Assembly (NCBI GenBank): GCA_029259845.1
Contig: JAJDEI010000282.1
Location: 1 to 50,230, forward strand
Length of the DNA: 50,230 nucleotides
Reading direction: 5' to 3'
Origin: Planctomycetaceae bacterium
GTDB lineage: Bacteria; Planctomycetota; Planctomycetia; Planctomycetales; Planctomycetaceae
The notes below the pieces were generated by a model that was given only the letters and a program-made list of their open reading frames with translations, had not been told where the DNA came from and did not search any database. Numbering within the stretch: the first letter of the stretch is position 1; the number at the start of each line of letters is the position of its first letter. Below, piece by piece: positions 34,095 to 44,100 of the stretch. The position numbers were made by a program, and so were the translations under genes.

Positions 34095-36320
34095 TCAGTG
34101 GTTCGTCAGGAACTCACCCGAGTTGAGGTAGGCCCAATAGATGTCCCGCAGCGATTCGTTCACGGCCGCGCGGGGATCGCGATCGCGGACCGACCTCGCC
34201 TGACCGACGATGCGGCGAAACCGGGACATCTCCGTCGGTGACGGGTCGCGAGACAGCGCCACTCGGCACAGCATGCGGATTCTCTCCTCATCGTCCATCC
34301 GGGCGGTGAGGAATTGATGAAACACCGTCCCCGGTTCATCGCGAATCGCCGCGGTGAGCAGCGGGCCGTTCATCATGGTGAGGGCTTGGGTGATCGATCC
34401 GCCGAACGTGCTGACTTCGCCGTCCTCCTCGTTCTCCAGGACTTCGAAGAATTGCTGCACCCAGGTTTCCTGCTCCTTGCGCCGACCGGCGACGTCGGAG
34501 CTGTGCGCCTCTCCCCACGTCGCGACTTGCAGCGAGGCAAACACTTGTTCGGGCGTCAAAGGTTTCGCCGGGACGCGGCAAAACAGCGTCGCATCGTCGG
34601 TTGCTGCGGCGGCAATGCGAACGCCATCCCCATCGACGTCGACGTCGCCGAGACGGCTTGACAGATGATATGCACGGGTCGTGGTGATCCAGCGGACGAG
34701 TTGCCGGATGTCGTAATCTGCGGCAACGAATTCGCGGGACAGCCGGTCCAGGACCTGCGGATAAGAAGGCGGATGATGCGGGCCCATGTCGTCGACCGGA
34801 TTGCTGAACCCATATCCGAAGAAATGGGCCCACATCCGATTGACGAACGCCCGCGCCAGTTGCGTGTCATCCCCTTCGCTTAGCAGATCCGCCAGCTTGC
34901 GACGTCGGTTTGTGTCCGGGCCGGGATCGACCGGCTCGTCATCAAAAGCTGGATACGTCGCCTGCATGACACCACGGCGGTTCTCGAAGTAGGTCGGCCC
35001 GCCGATCGATGCGTTGACCAGGGCCGGTTCCTTTCGGGACTTTCCGGAGGCATCGGTGAGCGTGCGGACTTTGATCTTCGCCTGCTGGAAAAAGGCGTTC
35101 AGTTTCCAGAATTGCTCCTGTCTCCATTCGTTGAACGGGTGATTGTGGCACTGGGTGCACTGCACCTGCTCGCCGAGGAACAGCCGCGCAGTGATGGCCG
35201 TCGCCGGAACGGCCTGATCATTCAAGTGCGCGAGCAAAAAGCCGGACGCGCCGTTCTCCCGCACGGTCCCTTCGGCGGCAATCAGTTCTGCGACAGTTTC
35301 ATTCCAAGGGCGGTTCTGGCGGAATTGCTTCCCCAGAAACCGTTCGATGCCGTGGCGCTCGTGGGCCGACTCCGAAGAGCGGCCCACGAGCTGGTTGGCC
35401 CACACCGTGGTGAAGTGTTGAGCGAACAGGTCGTCGGAAAGCATCCGCTCGACGAACAGCGCTCGTTTGTAGGGGCTTGGGTCGCTGGTAAATTCTTCGA
35501 GAACTTCCAGCGTGGGGATCTGTCCGGAGAGGTCGAGAGCCGCACGCCGAAGCCATTCGCCATCATTGGCGACAGACGCAGGAGTCGCGCCCGCTGACTC
35601 CCATCCACTGGCAAGCTCCCGGTCAATAAACGCAACGATGTCGTTGGTCACTTCCTCCGGGCTCCCGCTGGGCGGGCCATCGGATGGCTTCTCGGATAGT
35701 TTGTTGGCCAGCTCCGGTCCGACAGGATCCGCTTGGACAGCTCCCGCTTCAAGAGGGCCCGCGTCAACAGGGTCAGGATCGGCAGGATCAGGCTCGGCAG
35801 TTTGCCGGTCGAGTCTGACGACCGGCAGCGGCGCGGCACGGGCCGGTTCCGTGTTTGTGGGAACAGACGGCACGTCGGTCGCGCGAGGTTCCTGGGGATG
35901 AGCGGCAACCGGATCCGCTTGCTGGCCGACCGGAGCCGCCAGCCGGAATCCGATGGCGGCAACGGCTAACAGGCATGCGTAGACGGCAACGGCCATCCAC
36001 CGCCGTCGGCCTTGGGCTGCCGGTTGCCGGACTGAATCCCGCGCCTGCGGATCACGCTCGGCCGCCCGCCGCGCTGAATCGCATCGCCCGGCCCCGTCTG
36101 ATGACAAATCCGCTGCGACGACCGACGTTTCGCCGCTCACAGCAGTGTCCCAATGCAGCGTTCCGTGCAGCTGAACGTAGGCGAGGTACCGCCGCATGGC
36201 CCGCGAGTCGGACAGCACCAACTGTTCCAGCCGCCTCAGCTCCTGTGCGGACAGACGGTCCTCGCACCACTTCTCCAGAAGCGTCGCGAACTCACGGGAA
36301 TGTCCGTTTTCAGGGGTCAT
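34095..36320 (-). CDS. PSCyt2/PSD1 (DUF1549-DUF1553) protein with anti-sigma-like N-terminus
   Basis: This predicted protein has 741 residues. Residues 1-55 (FATLLEKWCEDRLSAQELRR, then LVLSDSRAMRRYLAYVQLHG) match the N-terminal helix bundle of planctomycete FecR/anti-sigma proteins. A single membrane helix follows near 105-128, then a Pro/Asp-rich linker with repeated DPADPDPVD-like units. The DUF1549 domain covers about 225-440 and includes the haem-binding-like motif CTQCHNHPFNEW. DUF1553 covers about 465-735 (RMWAHFFGYGFSNPVDDMG). The gene begins 52 nt after the ECF sigma gene, so the pair looks like a sigma/anti-sigma module in which the extracytoplasmic part is a PSCyt2/PSD1 protein. Enzymatic activity of these domains is not established. 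Confidence 0.82.
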   Translation of the reverse strand: MTPENGHSREFATLLEKWCEDRLSAQELRRLEQLVLSDSRAMRRYLAYVQLHGTLHWDTAVSGETSVVAADLSSDGAGRCDSARRAAERDPQARDSVRQPAAQGRRRWMAVAVYACLLAVAAIGFRLAAPVGQQADPVAAHPQEPRATDVPSVPTNTEPARAAPLPVVRLDRQTAEPDPADPDPVDAGPLEAGAVQADPVGPELANKLSEKPSDGPPSGSPEEVTNDIVAFIDRELASGWESAGATPASVANDGEWLRRAALDLSGQIPTLEVLEEFTSDPSPYKRALFVERMLSDDLFAQHFTTVWANQLVGRSSESAHERHGIERFLGKQFRQNRPWNETVAELIAAEGTVRENGASGFLLAHLNDQAVPATAITARLFLGEQVQCTQCHNHPFNEWRQEQFWKLNAFFQQAKIKVRTLTDASGKSRKEPALVNASIGGPTYFENRRGVMQATYPAFDDEPVDPGPDTNRRRKLADLLSEGDDTQLARAFVNRMWAHFFGYGFSNPVDDMGPHHPPSYPQVLDRLSREFVAADYDIRQLVRWITTTRAYHLSSRLGDVDVDGDGVRIAAAATDDATLFCRVPAKPLTPEQVFASLQVATWGEAHSSDVAGRRKEQETWVQQFFEVLENEEDGEVSTFGGSITQALTMMNGPLLTAAIRDEPGTVFHQFLTARMDDEERIRMLCRVALSRDPSPTEMSRFRRIVGQARSVRDRDPRAAVNESLRDIYWAYLNSGEFLTNH

Positions 36321-36372
36321 AATCGATGACGAAGTGGCGTTCGTGTCGGTTCGATTTCGAGTCGCGTAAAGT

Positions 36373-36951
36373 TCAGGCAGTCCTGGGCGCGCTGGTCTTC
36401 AATTGGCGTTCAATACAGCCGAGCAACGAACGCCGAATGCGGCCCAGCGACTGATAGACCGAATTCGCCGGCCGCCCGATTTGAGCGGCAACAGTTTTTC
36501 CTCTCGCTCCGACCGCATAGCGGAGTTGAATCAGTTCCCGGTCATCGGGCCGCAGTTTATCCAGGCATTGCGTGAGCGCCCGTCGGCGGAGGTCGAATTG
36601 CGTTGATTCCTCTTCCAGTGTTTCGGCAACCGTCCGCACAAATTCATCGCTGAATTGCAGCCGCTCGCGGGCATGTTTTTGCCGGTACTTGAGCACTTCA
36701 AACGATGCGATCTTGGCCGCCCAGGCGAAAAAATGCGTCCCCATCACAAACTGATGGCATTTGCTCCAGATGACGACGTTTGCGTTCTGCAGAATCTCCT
36801 CCGCATCCTCCGGCCGCCGCACCTGCGACAGGATCGTCAAGTACAACCGCCGTTGCGTCCGCGTGAAGAGTTGCACGAACTCCTCACTCGGCGGGGTGAT
36901 CGCCATTTGCTCGTCTGTCGTCACAACAACTCCGTCGTCGCAGTTATTCAC
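36373..36951 (-). CDS. ECF sigma factor (planctomycete/verrucomicrobial type)
   Basis: This predicted protein has 192 residues. ATG 36951 is used; ATG 36906 (MAITPP) would also serve. Region 2 is clear: FVQLFTRTQRRLYLTILSQV then PEDAEEILQNANVVIWSKCH. Region 4 is a helix-turn-helix with CLDKLRPDDRELIQLRY and VAAQIGRPANSVYQSLGRIR. The spacing and the FFAWAAKIASFEVLKYRQKH motif fit the sigma subfamily (TIGR02989) characteristic of Rhodopirellula and Verrucomicrobium. It would direct RNA polymerase to promoters under control of the membrane protein encoded immediately downstream, whose N-terminus is anti-sigma-like. Confidence 0.9.
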   Translation of the reverse strand: MNNCDDGVVVTTDEQMAITPPSEEFVQLFTRTQRRLYLTILSQVRRPEDAEEILQNANVVIWSKCHQFVMGTHFFAWAAKIASFEVLKYRQKHARERLQFSDEFVRTVAETLEEESTQFDLRRRALTQCLDKLRPDDRELIQLRYAVGARGKTVAAQIGRPANSVYQSLGRIRRSLLGCIERQLKTSAPRTA

Positions 36952-37023
36952 TCGCTACGGTCACTCAATTGAATCCGATCTCCAGACAGCCCGTCCACCC
37001 AACGCTCCGGCCCACTCACCTGC

Positions 37024-38298
37024 TCACCCAGTCAACTCGCCGATCGGTGTCCCGCCGCCGGCGAGTTTCATTGGCCGGCCACGTTTCGACCGATGCACCG
37101 TGTCGGGCGGAATCCCCAGGGCATGGGCGACGGTCGCCCACAAGTCGCCGGGAAGATAGCTCTTGCCGACAATCTCGGTCCCGTCCTCATTGGTTTGGCC
37201 GACGGCGATGCCCGCATTCAGTCCGCCGCCGCCCAGACAGACCGACCAACTGCGGGCCCAGTGATCGCGGCCGACGTTTTGATTGATCCGCGGCGTCCGG
37301 CCAAACTCACCCATGCAGACGATCACCGTATCGTCCAGCAGGCCGCGTTCTTCAAGGTCACGGGTCAGCCCGGCGAGACCTTTGTCGAGCACGGGGAGTT
37401 CCTGGTTGCGGAGCCCGTTGAACAGGTCCTGGTGGAGATCCCAACTGCCAGGAAACTGGACTTCCACGAAGGGAACGCCAATCGACACGAGACGGCGGGC
37501 CATGATCAGGCTGTTGCCAAAATCCGTCGCTCCGTACCGGTCGCGCATCTCCGGGGTTTCTTCATCAACGTCGAAGGCCCGCATCTGCGAAGAGGTCATC
37601 AGATTGACCGCTTTGACGTAGACTTCTTTGTGAGCCTGAGGCAACTCGCCGCGGTCTGATTTGATGAAGGAATCTTCGACGACGCTGAGCATTTCCAGCC
37701 GCTGCCGCAGACGCCGTTCATCGGTCCCGGCCATGTCAGCGTTCCGAATGCGGCCGCTCGACTCGACCACGAACGGTGCGTGTGCCATACCGAGAAAACC
37801 GGCACTCAGGCTGCCGCCACCGATGGAAATGAACGCCGGGATTTCCAGAGCGGGCCTCGGGCGCCCCAGTTCGTAGCTGACCACCGAACCGAACGCAGGA
37901 TGCACAACGGTCGGGTTGGGGACGAACGCGGTGTGCATGTAATAGCGGCCCCGCGTATGGTCGGCTTCGCGGGTGCTCATTGAGCGGACGACCGACAGCC
38001 GGTCCATCACCTTGGCGGTTTCCGGCAGATGTTCGCAGATTTGCAGGTCGCCGGCGGTGGAGATCGGACGAAACTCGCCGCCGGTCTTTGCGCCGGGCTT
38101 GAGGTCCCACATATCGATCGTGGGAGCCCCGCCCTGCAACCAAATGAGGATGCACGCCTTGCGGTTCTTCGACACTTCAGCCGCATGCAGTTGCAAGTCG
38201 GACAGAAACTGCATCGCCGGCAGCGCCGTGGCGGATGCCATGGCCAGATGGCCCAGGAAGTGGCGGCGGCTCATGCCGGCAGGCGGGTGGAGATGCAT
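37024..38298 (-). CDS. DUF1501 protein with twin-arginine signal
   Basis: This predicted protein has 424 residues. ATG 38298 has GGAAGAAG upstream. A Tat signal [15 protein letters not shown] starts at residue 9, so it is exported folded. The DUF1501 (sulfatase-like alkaline phosphatase fold) features are seen: [20 protein letters not shown] near 45, [20 protein letters not shown] near 100, and [16 protein letters not shown] near 315. The typical [19 protein letters not shown] region also follows. DUF1501 genes nearly always accompany PSCyt2/PSD1 genes in planctomycetes, as here (97-nt gap to the upstream gene). The usual assumption is a joint role in degrading extracellular sulfated or complex polymers, but this is unproven. 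Confidence 0.9.
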   Translation of the reverse strand: MHLHPPAGMSRRHFLGHLAMASATALPAMQFLSDLQLHAAEVSKNRKACILIWLQGGAPTIDMWDLKPGAKTGGEFRPISTAGDLQICEHLPETAKVMDRLSVVRSMSTREADHTRGRYYMHTAFVPNPTVVHPAFGSVVSYELGRPRPALEIPAFISIGGGSLSAGFLGMAHAPFVVESSGRIRNADMAGTDERRLRQRLEMLSVVEDSFIKSDRGELPQAHKEVYVKAVNLMTSSQMRAFDVDEETPEMRDRYGATDFGNSLIMARRLVSIGVPFVEVQFPGSWDLHQDLFNGLRNQELPVLDKGLAGLTRDLEERGLLDDTVIVCMGEFGRTPRINQNVGRDHWARSWSVCLGGGGLNAGIAVGQTNEDGTEIVGKSYLPGDLWATVAHALGIPPDTVHRSKRGRPMKLAGGGTPIGELTG

Positions 38299-38394
38299 GC
38301 GACTTCTTCCAATGGCAAAGTGGCCAGGGGCAGAGGGGAATCAGACTTCGTCATCCCTCAGCCACTTTGCCATCTGCCACTTCGCTACTTTTTC

Positions 38395-40164
38395 TCAATG
38401 GTTAAACACAAACTCGTTCGAATTCAACAGTGCCCAGAACAAGTCCTGATAAGCGGCCCGCTTGTCGCTACTGGCGGTGATTACCCTTTGTGCGGCGGTT
38501 GATTCGCGGCGGCTGGGACGACGGCCCAGCGACGCGAGATACAAGGAGCGAATCCGTTCCTTGTCCGACCGCAGCTGTTCATTGTTGAGCACGGCGTGCA
38601 GCGTTCCGCCGGCCCCTGCTTGCATGGCGCGCTGGATGAGCGGGCCATTCATCATCATCAGTGCCTGAGGGATTGATCCGTCGAAGTTCGTTGGCTCGTC
38701 CTGTTCGTTGCCGCCAAAGATCAGCAGAAACTCCCGCATCCACTGTCGCCGCTGTTGTGAGGACTGAGCGTAGCCCGCCCCCATCTCGTTCTGCATTTCT
38801 CCGCCGACGTCCACTCGACGGGCCGTCTCGCGATCGGTGGCACCTCTACCGCCGGCCTGCGCAGCAACCAACAATGAGTCGTAGAGTTGCTCCGCGGTGA
38901 GCGGTTTGACAGACATGCGGGAAAACAACGGCATCTCACCTGCGGCCGGGTCGTCGATCCGGTTGCCGTTGTGATAGCGGCTCGTCAGGTGGTACGCCTC
39001 GCAATTCGCGAGCCACCGGATCAGTTGTTTGAGATCATACCCGGCGGCGGCGAATTCCTGCGTAAGACGGTCGAGCACGGCAGGATGCGACGGTGGGTTG
39101 TGGGGGCCCATATCGTCGACCGGCCGAGTGAACCCGAATCCCATAAAGTGTCCCCACATGCGGTTGACCATCGCCCGTGCCACCTGGTGTCCGACATCTT
39201 CGAGGGCCAGAACCTTCGCCAGTTCCTGCCGGCGGTCCGTTTGCGGAGACGGATCGATTTCCCGATCCTCGTAGCGAGGATAAGCGACCTCGATCACCCC
39301 GGAGCGTTTCTCAAAGTGCACCGGCCCGGAAGAGTTCTTCCAGACCAGCTCGGAATAATCGTCGATCGGGCGGCCCGTGCCGGGATCAGTCCTGCGATGG
39401 TCGACGCGGCGCATCTGCCTGAAGAAACTGTCGAACTCCCAGAACTGCGCTTGCCTCCATTCGTTAAACGGATGGTTGTGACACTGTGTGCACTGCACCT
39501 GCATGCCCAGAAACAACCGCGTCGACCGGGCCGTTGCTTCGACGGTGTAGTTTTCACGGTTGGGGTTGCCGCTCAACTGCCCCATCAAAAAGTTGACCGC
39601 CCCATTCTCGTCGAAGCGTCCCTCCGCGGTGAGCAGATCATGGACAATCTGGTTCCAGGGGCGGTTCCGGGTGAACGCTTCCCGGAGGAATTTCTCCATC
39701 CCCGCCCGTGACGTTCGCTGCGGCGTCTGACGTCCGAGCAGCAGATTCGTCCAGATGTTCGTCCAGTTGCGAACGTAGGCCGGGTCCGCCAGCAGCCGTT
39801 CAACCACCTCGGCGCGTTTGGCGTCGTCCCGGCTCCGCACGAAGGCGTCGACATCTGCCGCCGGCGGAATATGACCGACGATATCAAGAGAGACCCGCCG
39901 CAGCCACTCGGCGTCGTCCGCCACGCTGCTCGGACGGATCTCGTTGTCCCCCCATGCTTTACGAATCTCACCGTTGATGAACGCCACGACCGGATCGTGG
40001 TAACCGGTGGTGAAGCCGCCGACAGTCCGCGCCGGCGTGTCTCCCCCTCCGGTCAGGGCTACACCGGACAAGGCTACGCCGGACAAGGCTGCACGGGGGC
40101 AAACTGCACCGACGAGGGCGGCTCCGACGATGATGAGTCCGAAATACTGTGATCGAGCGAGCAT
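38395..40164 (-). CDS. PSCyt2/PSD1 (DUF1549-DUF1553) exported protein
   Basis: This predicted protein has about 589 residues from ATG 40164; ATG 40209 is an alternative, and the open frame extends further without support. A hydrophobic signal region (FGLIIVGAALVGAVC) is followed by a short repeat ALSGVALSGVALTGGG, encoded by 15-nt tandem units near 40055-40095. DUF1549 spans about 45-265 with the motif CTQCHNHPFNEW near 220. DUF1553 spans about 315-585 (ARAMVNRMWGHFMGFGF, RPVDDMGPHNPPSHP). Residues around 490-510 are Gly/Gln-rich. It is the first gene of the minus-strand set with DUF1501. It has the same architecture as the protein encoded at 34095 but lacks the anti-sigma domain. Confidence 0.87.
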   Translation of the reverse strand: MLARSQYFGLIIVGAALVGAVCPRAALSGVALSGVALTGGGDTPARTVGGFTTGYHDPVVAFINGEIRKAWGDNEIRPSSVADDAEWLRRVSLDIVGHIPPAADVDAFVRSRDDAKRAEVVERLLADPAYVRNWTNIWTNLLLGRQTPQRTSRAGMEKFLREAFTRNRPWNQIVHDLLTAEGRFDENGAVNFLMGQLSGNPNRENYTVEATARSTRLFLGMQVQCTQCHNHPFNEWRQAQFWEFDSFFRQMRRVDHRRTDPGTGRPIDDYSELVWKNSSGPVHFEKRSGVIEVAYPRYEDREIDPSPQTDRRQELAKVLALEDVGHQVARAMVNRMWGHFMGFGFTRPVDDMGPHNPPSHPAVLDRLTQEFAAAGYDLKQLIRWLANCEAYHLTSRYHNGNRIDDPAAGEMPLFSRMSVKPLTAEQLYDSLLVAAQAGGRGATDRETARRVDVGGEMQNEMGAGYAQSSQQRRQWMREFLLIFGGNEQDEPTNFDGSIPQALMMMNGPLIQRAMQAGAGGTLHAVLNNEQLRSDKERIRSLYLASLGRRPSRRESTAAQRVITASSDKRAAYQDLFWALLNSNEFVFNH

Positions 40165-40380
40165 GCGAGATTGGGACTCAATGGGTGACTGCCTGCGGAG
40201 CAAGTGCATGGCCCTCGTAACGTTACCTCGCCAACTGCCAAACTGTTCGTGACAATCCGTCGGAGAGTGCAGACAGGCCAGACGCCGCATTGTAACCTGT
40301 TTTGAATCAAAACTGTGCTTCTCCCCCATTCTGTCCTGATCGGTCGGATGACTGCGAATCCTAAGGCCACGTCAAGATTT

Positions 40381-41163
40381 ATGTGCGATTTGAGTGGCCG
40401 GGCGGCCGTCATCACCGGCGGAGCGAGCGGCATCGGCCGCGCAACGGCCCTGTTGCTCGCTGAGAGCGGAGCAAGTGTCACCATCGGCGACCTGCGGCTC
40501 GATCCGGCCAACGATGCGCAGTTCGCGGTACTCGGAATCGGCCAGCAACAGTGCGATGTCCGTGATCTCGGTCACTTGCGGCAACTCATCGATGGAGCGG
40601 CTGACAAGGCCGGGCGACTGGACATTCTGGTGAACAATGCCGGGATCGTCATGGTCGGCCAGATCGACGACATCAAGGAAACCGATTGGGACCGTTGTCT
40701 CGACACGAACCTCAAAGCGGCATTCTTCGGCGTCAAGTATGCCGTACCGCACATGCGGCGGTGTGGTGGCGGGGCGATTGTAAATACGTCCAGTAACGCC
40801 GGCATCCTGCCGCGGGCACACGACCCGGTTTATTCGATCTCCAAACTGGCGCTGAACGGTCTCACCCGCAGCCTCGGGCTCAGCCTCGGACCGGACAAAA
40901 TTCGCGTGAACGCCGTCTGCCCCGGACCGGTCGATGAGACGCACATCATGGACGACGGTCTTGCCGAGCACGCGGATGCCCATGCCGCCGCACAGCAGGT
41001 CATCGAAGCCAGTCCCATCGCCCGCGCCCACGGACGGATGATCTCGCCGGAAGAAGTGGCTCAATCGATCCTGTACCTCGTCAGCGACGCATCCCTGATG
41101 GTCACGGGAACCATGATTGCCATCGACGGCGGCAAATCGCTCGGCGTCCCACCGCTCGTTTAG
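40381..41163 (+). CDS. Short-chain dehydrogenase/reductase (SDR)
   Basis: This predicted protein has 260 residues. ATG 40381 gives the usual SDR start (MCDLSGRAAVITGG); ATG 40348 would add 11 residues. The cofactor motif TGGASGIG is near residue 12, NNAGIV near 84, and the catalytic Ser and YSISK follow in order near 135-155. The C-terminus has the classic TGTMIAIDGGKSLG. An Asp after the second strand (GDLRLDP) suggests NAD rather than NADP as cofactor. The substrate is unknown. It is divergent from the PSCyt2/PSD1 gene and convergent with uvrA; its stop codon lies inside a 37-bp palindrome that also contains the uvrA stop. Confidence 0.88.
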   Translation: MCDLSGRAAVITGGASGIGRATALLLAESGASVTIGDLRLDPANDAQFAVLGIGQQQCDVRDLGHLRQLIDGAADKAGRLDILVNNAGIVMVGQIDDIKETDWDRCLDTNLKAAFFGVKYAVPHMRRCGGGAIVNTSSNAGILPRAHDPVYSISKLALNGLTRSLGLSLGPDKIRVNAVCPGPVDETHIMDDGLAEHADAHAAAQQVIEASPIARAHGRMISPEEVAQSILYLVSDASLMVTGTMIAIDGGKSLGVPPLV

Positions 41164-41192
41164 CCGCACAATTCAAATGTGCCGCTAAACGA
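41156..41192. terminator. 37-bp palindrome at the shared 3' ends of the SDR and uvrA genes (copy 2)
   Basis: The arms TCGTTTAGCCGCACAATT and AATGTGCCGCTAAACGA pair around a central C with two mismatches. The stop codon of the SDR gene (TAG 41161-41163) and that of uvrA (TAG, complement of 41185-41187) both lie in the arms, so it could terminate both convergent transcripts. It has the same length and core as the palindrome at 17169-17205. Confidence 0.65.
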
Positions 41193-44100
41193 ACGACGCG
41201 AGGAACCGCTTGAGCTTGGGGGACTTCACCTGTCTGAGGGTGTCAAATCGCAGCTTGACCGCCTCTTTGCCGCCACGATGGGGGACAATTTCTCGATCGG
41301 CGGCGACATCGGCGATTTGGCCGAGCGCGACAAGGCCCGGTTCGGCCAGCAGCGTGAGGTGCACACCGTCACGGCGTTTGGTCTTCAGGTCGCCGATCGT
41401 TTCTCCCTCGGGCGATTGCAAGCTGACGGTCGTCTTTTTGTCCCACTGAAACCGCGTTGCCGGGAGCGTGCTGTCGAGCAAGTCGAGCAAGGTTTCGAGG
41501 ACGGGGGCCTTCCACGCGACTCGCTTGTTTGAGGGGAACCCTTTCCGGGAGACATGCCATTTGCGTCCGAGAACCTTCCAGGGCATCAGGTCCGTCGGGT
41601 CCAACTGCCGCTGCTCCTCGACGCGGCCCACGTATTCGGCAACGGCGGACTCCAGGAACTCGCGGAACGCCGGCGTGTCGATCTCTTCGCGGGCATGCAC
41701 GTCGATGGCGATCTCCTGAAACGGCCCTTTCGTCGTCTGAAACTTCACGCGGTCTCCGCGTCCGTACACCGGGATCTCGTCCAGGTCATCGACCGGCGTC
41801 AGGTCGAGCGCGGCGGATAACTCGTCCGGATCGAACGACTTTTTCGGCACCCGGAAATACAGCCGCACAAACCATTCGTCACCGGTCAGGGCGTGAAAGA
41901 ACCATCCGGTCCCGACTTTTGCCTCGGCCGTGATTTCGACGGTTGCCGGATCACTCCAGTTCGCCTCTTTGAGGCCTTCGTACTGCTCGATGAGATCAAC
42001 GGCAAAGGTGAGAGCCGCGCCCTCCCACTGGCATGGTTTCCCGTTCCTGGCCGGGCGGTCCTGCGTGTGCCATTTGCGGCCGTCGACCTTCCACGGAAGC
42101 GGCGCGTCCTTGCCGACTTTCGAGAGATCGACGTCGCCGGATCTTTTCTTGGCGACTGCCCGCGCATCGAAGACGTCGAGATCACGTCGCGTTGACGCCT
42201 CCAAAACCGGTTTGAGGAGCTCGCCCGTCCATGAGCGAAAGTGTTGAGTGTCCAGAGTTAAGTGTCCACTGCTGGCCGAGAGACCACCCACTGGACGCTG
42301 GACTCTGGACACTAGACTTGTTGCCTGCGCGACAACGTCTTCGGGAGTCCCGGCGGCGACGATCATCCCTCCGTCGACGCCTGCCTCCGGTCCCAGGTCG
42401 ACGATCCAGTCCGCCGTCTTGATCACGTCGAGATTATGCTCAATCACGACGACGGTGTTCCCCGCCTCGACAAGACTGTTGAGCACCGTGAGCAGTTTGG
42501 CGATGTCGTCGAAATGCAGTCCGGTCGTCGGTTCATCAAGAAGATACAGCGTGCGGCCGCTGTTCGGCTTGCACAGTTCGGCGGCCAGTTTGACCCGTTG
42601 GGCTTCCCCGCCGGAGAGCGTCGTCGCCGACTGGCCCAGCGTGAGGTATTCGAGACCGATCGCTGCCAGTGTCGCCAGCGGCGCCCGAATCTTCGGAATG
42701 TTACCGAACAACTCCAACGCCTGTCCGATCGACAATTCGAGCACGTCCGAAATCGTATTTCCTTTGAAGCGGACGGCCAGTGTCTCGGCGTTGTAACGTT
42801 TGCCCCGGCAGGTGTCGCAGAGCACCCACACGTCCGGCAGAAAGTGCATTTCGATCCGGCGCTGCCCGAATCCTTCGCAATCTTCGCAACGTCCGCCGGC
42901 CCTGTTGAAGCTGAAGCGGCCCGGCTTGTAACCGCGAATCTTCGCGTCCGGCAGATTGCTGAACAGCGTGCGAATCGGATCGAACACGCCGGTGTACGTG
43001 GCCGGGTTCGAGGCGGGTGTTGCTCCCAGCGGTGCTTGGTCGACGTTGATCACGCGGCTGATCTGCTCGACGCCGGTGAGCTTGTCAAACGGCCCGGGAG
43101 CGTCGCCCTGACGGTTCAGATGTCTGGCGACCGCCCGCCCCAGCGTCTCCTGAATGAGCGAACTTTTGCCCGACCCCGACAGGCCGGTGATACACGTGAG
43201 CGTCCCCAACGGGATCGACAGGTCGACGCCCCGCAGGTTGTTCTGCCGGCACCCGGTGACCGTCAGCCAGTCGCCGCCGGGCGGCGTGCAGGACGTTGGA
43301 GTCCAGCCTTGAGGCTGCTTCCCCGACCCTGCGACGCAGCCTAACGGCGGAACTCCAACGGCGGGCATTCGCCGTGCCGTTGGCACCGGAATCTCCTTCT
43401 TTCCGGACAAATACGCTCCCGTCAGTGATGACTTGGCGCGGCGGGCGACTTGTTTCGGCGTCCCGTCGGCGACAATGTTCCCCCCGAAACGGCCCGAACC
43501 GGGACCGAAGTCGAACACGCGGTCGGACGCCTCGATCACTTCGCGGTCGTGCTCCACGAGGACCACGGTGTTGCCGAGATCCCGCAGTTTGTGGAGCGCG
43601 TCGATGAGACGGCCGTTGTCGCGGGGATGCAGGCCGATCGTCGGCTCATCGAGGACATAGAGCACGCCCGTCAACGCCCGGCCGATCTGTCCGGCGAGAC
43701 GAATCCGCTGCGACTCGCCCCCGGACAACGTCGGCATGCCGCGGTCGAGAGTCAAATAGTGGAGACCGACTTCGACGAGAAACGTCAGCCGGTGGATCGC
43801 TTCGTTCAGCAAGTCTCCCGCGACCCGCTCCTGGTCGCCGGTCAGCGTGAGGGTTTTCAGAAACGCGAGCGTCTCCGTCAGCGGCAACCGGCAGAGATGG
43901 GGCAGCGTCATCTCGCCCACCCGCACGGCGGCCGCATCGTCGCGAATTCGATCCCCCCCACAGACCGAACAGGGAGCGTCGCCCACAAGGTCCTGCAGAC
44001 TCATGCGGTAGTCGTAAGAAATCCGCGACGCCTCATCGATGGCGGGATACAGGCCTTTGTACTGAAATGCCAATCGCAAAGGATCGTTGGTTGAAGATGA

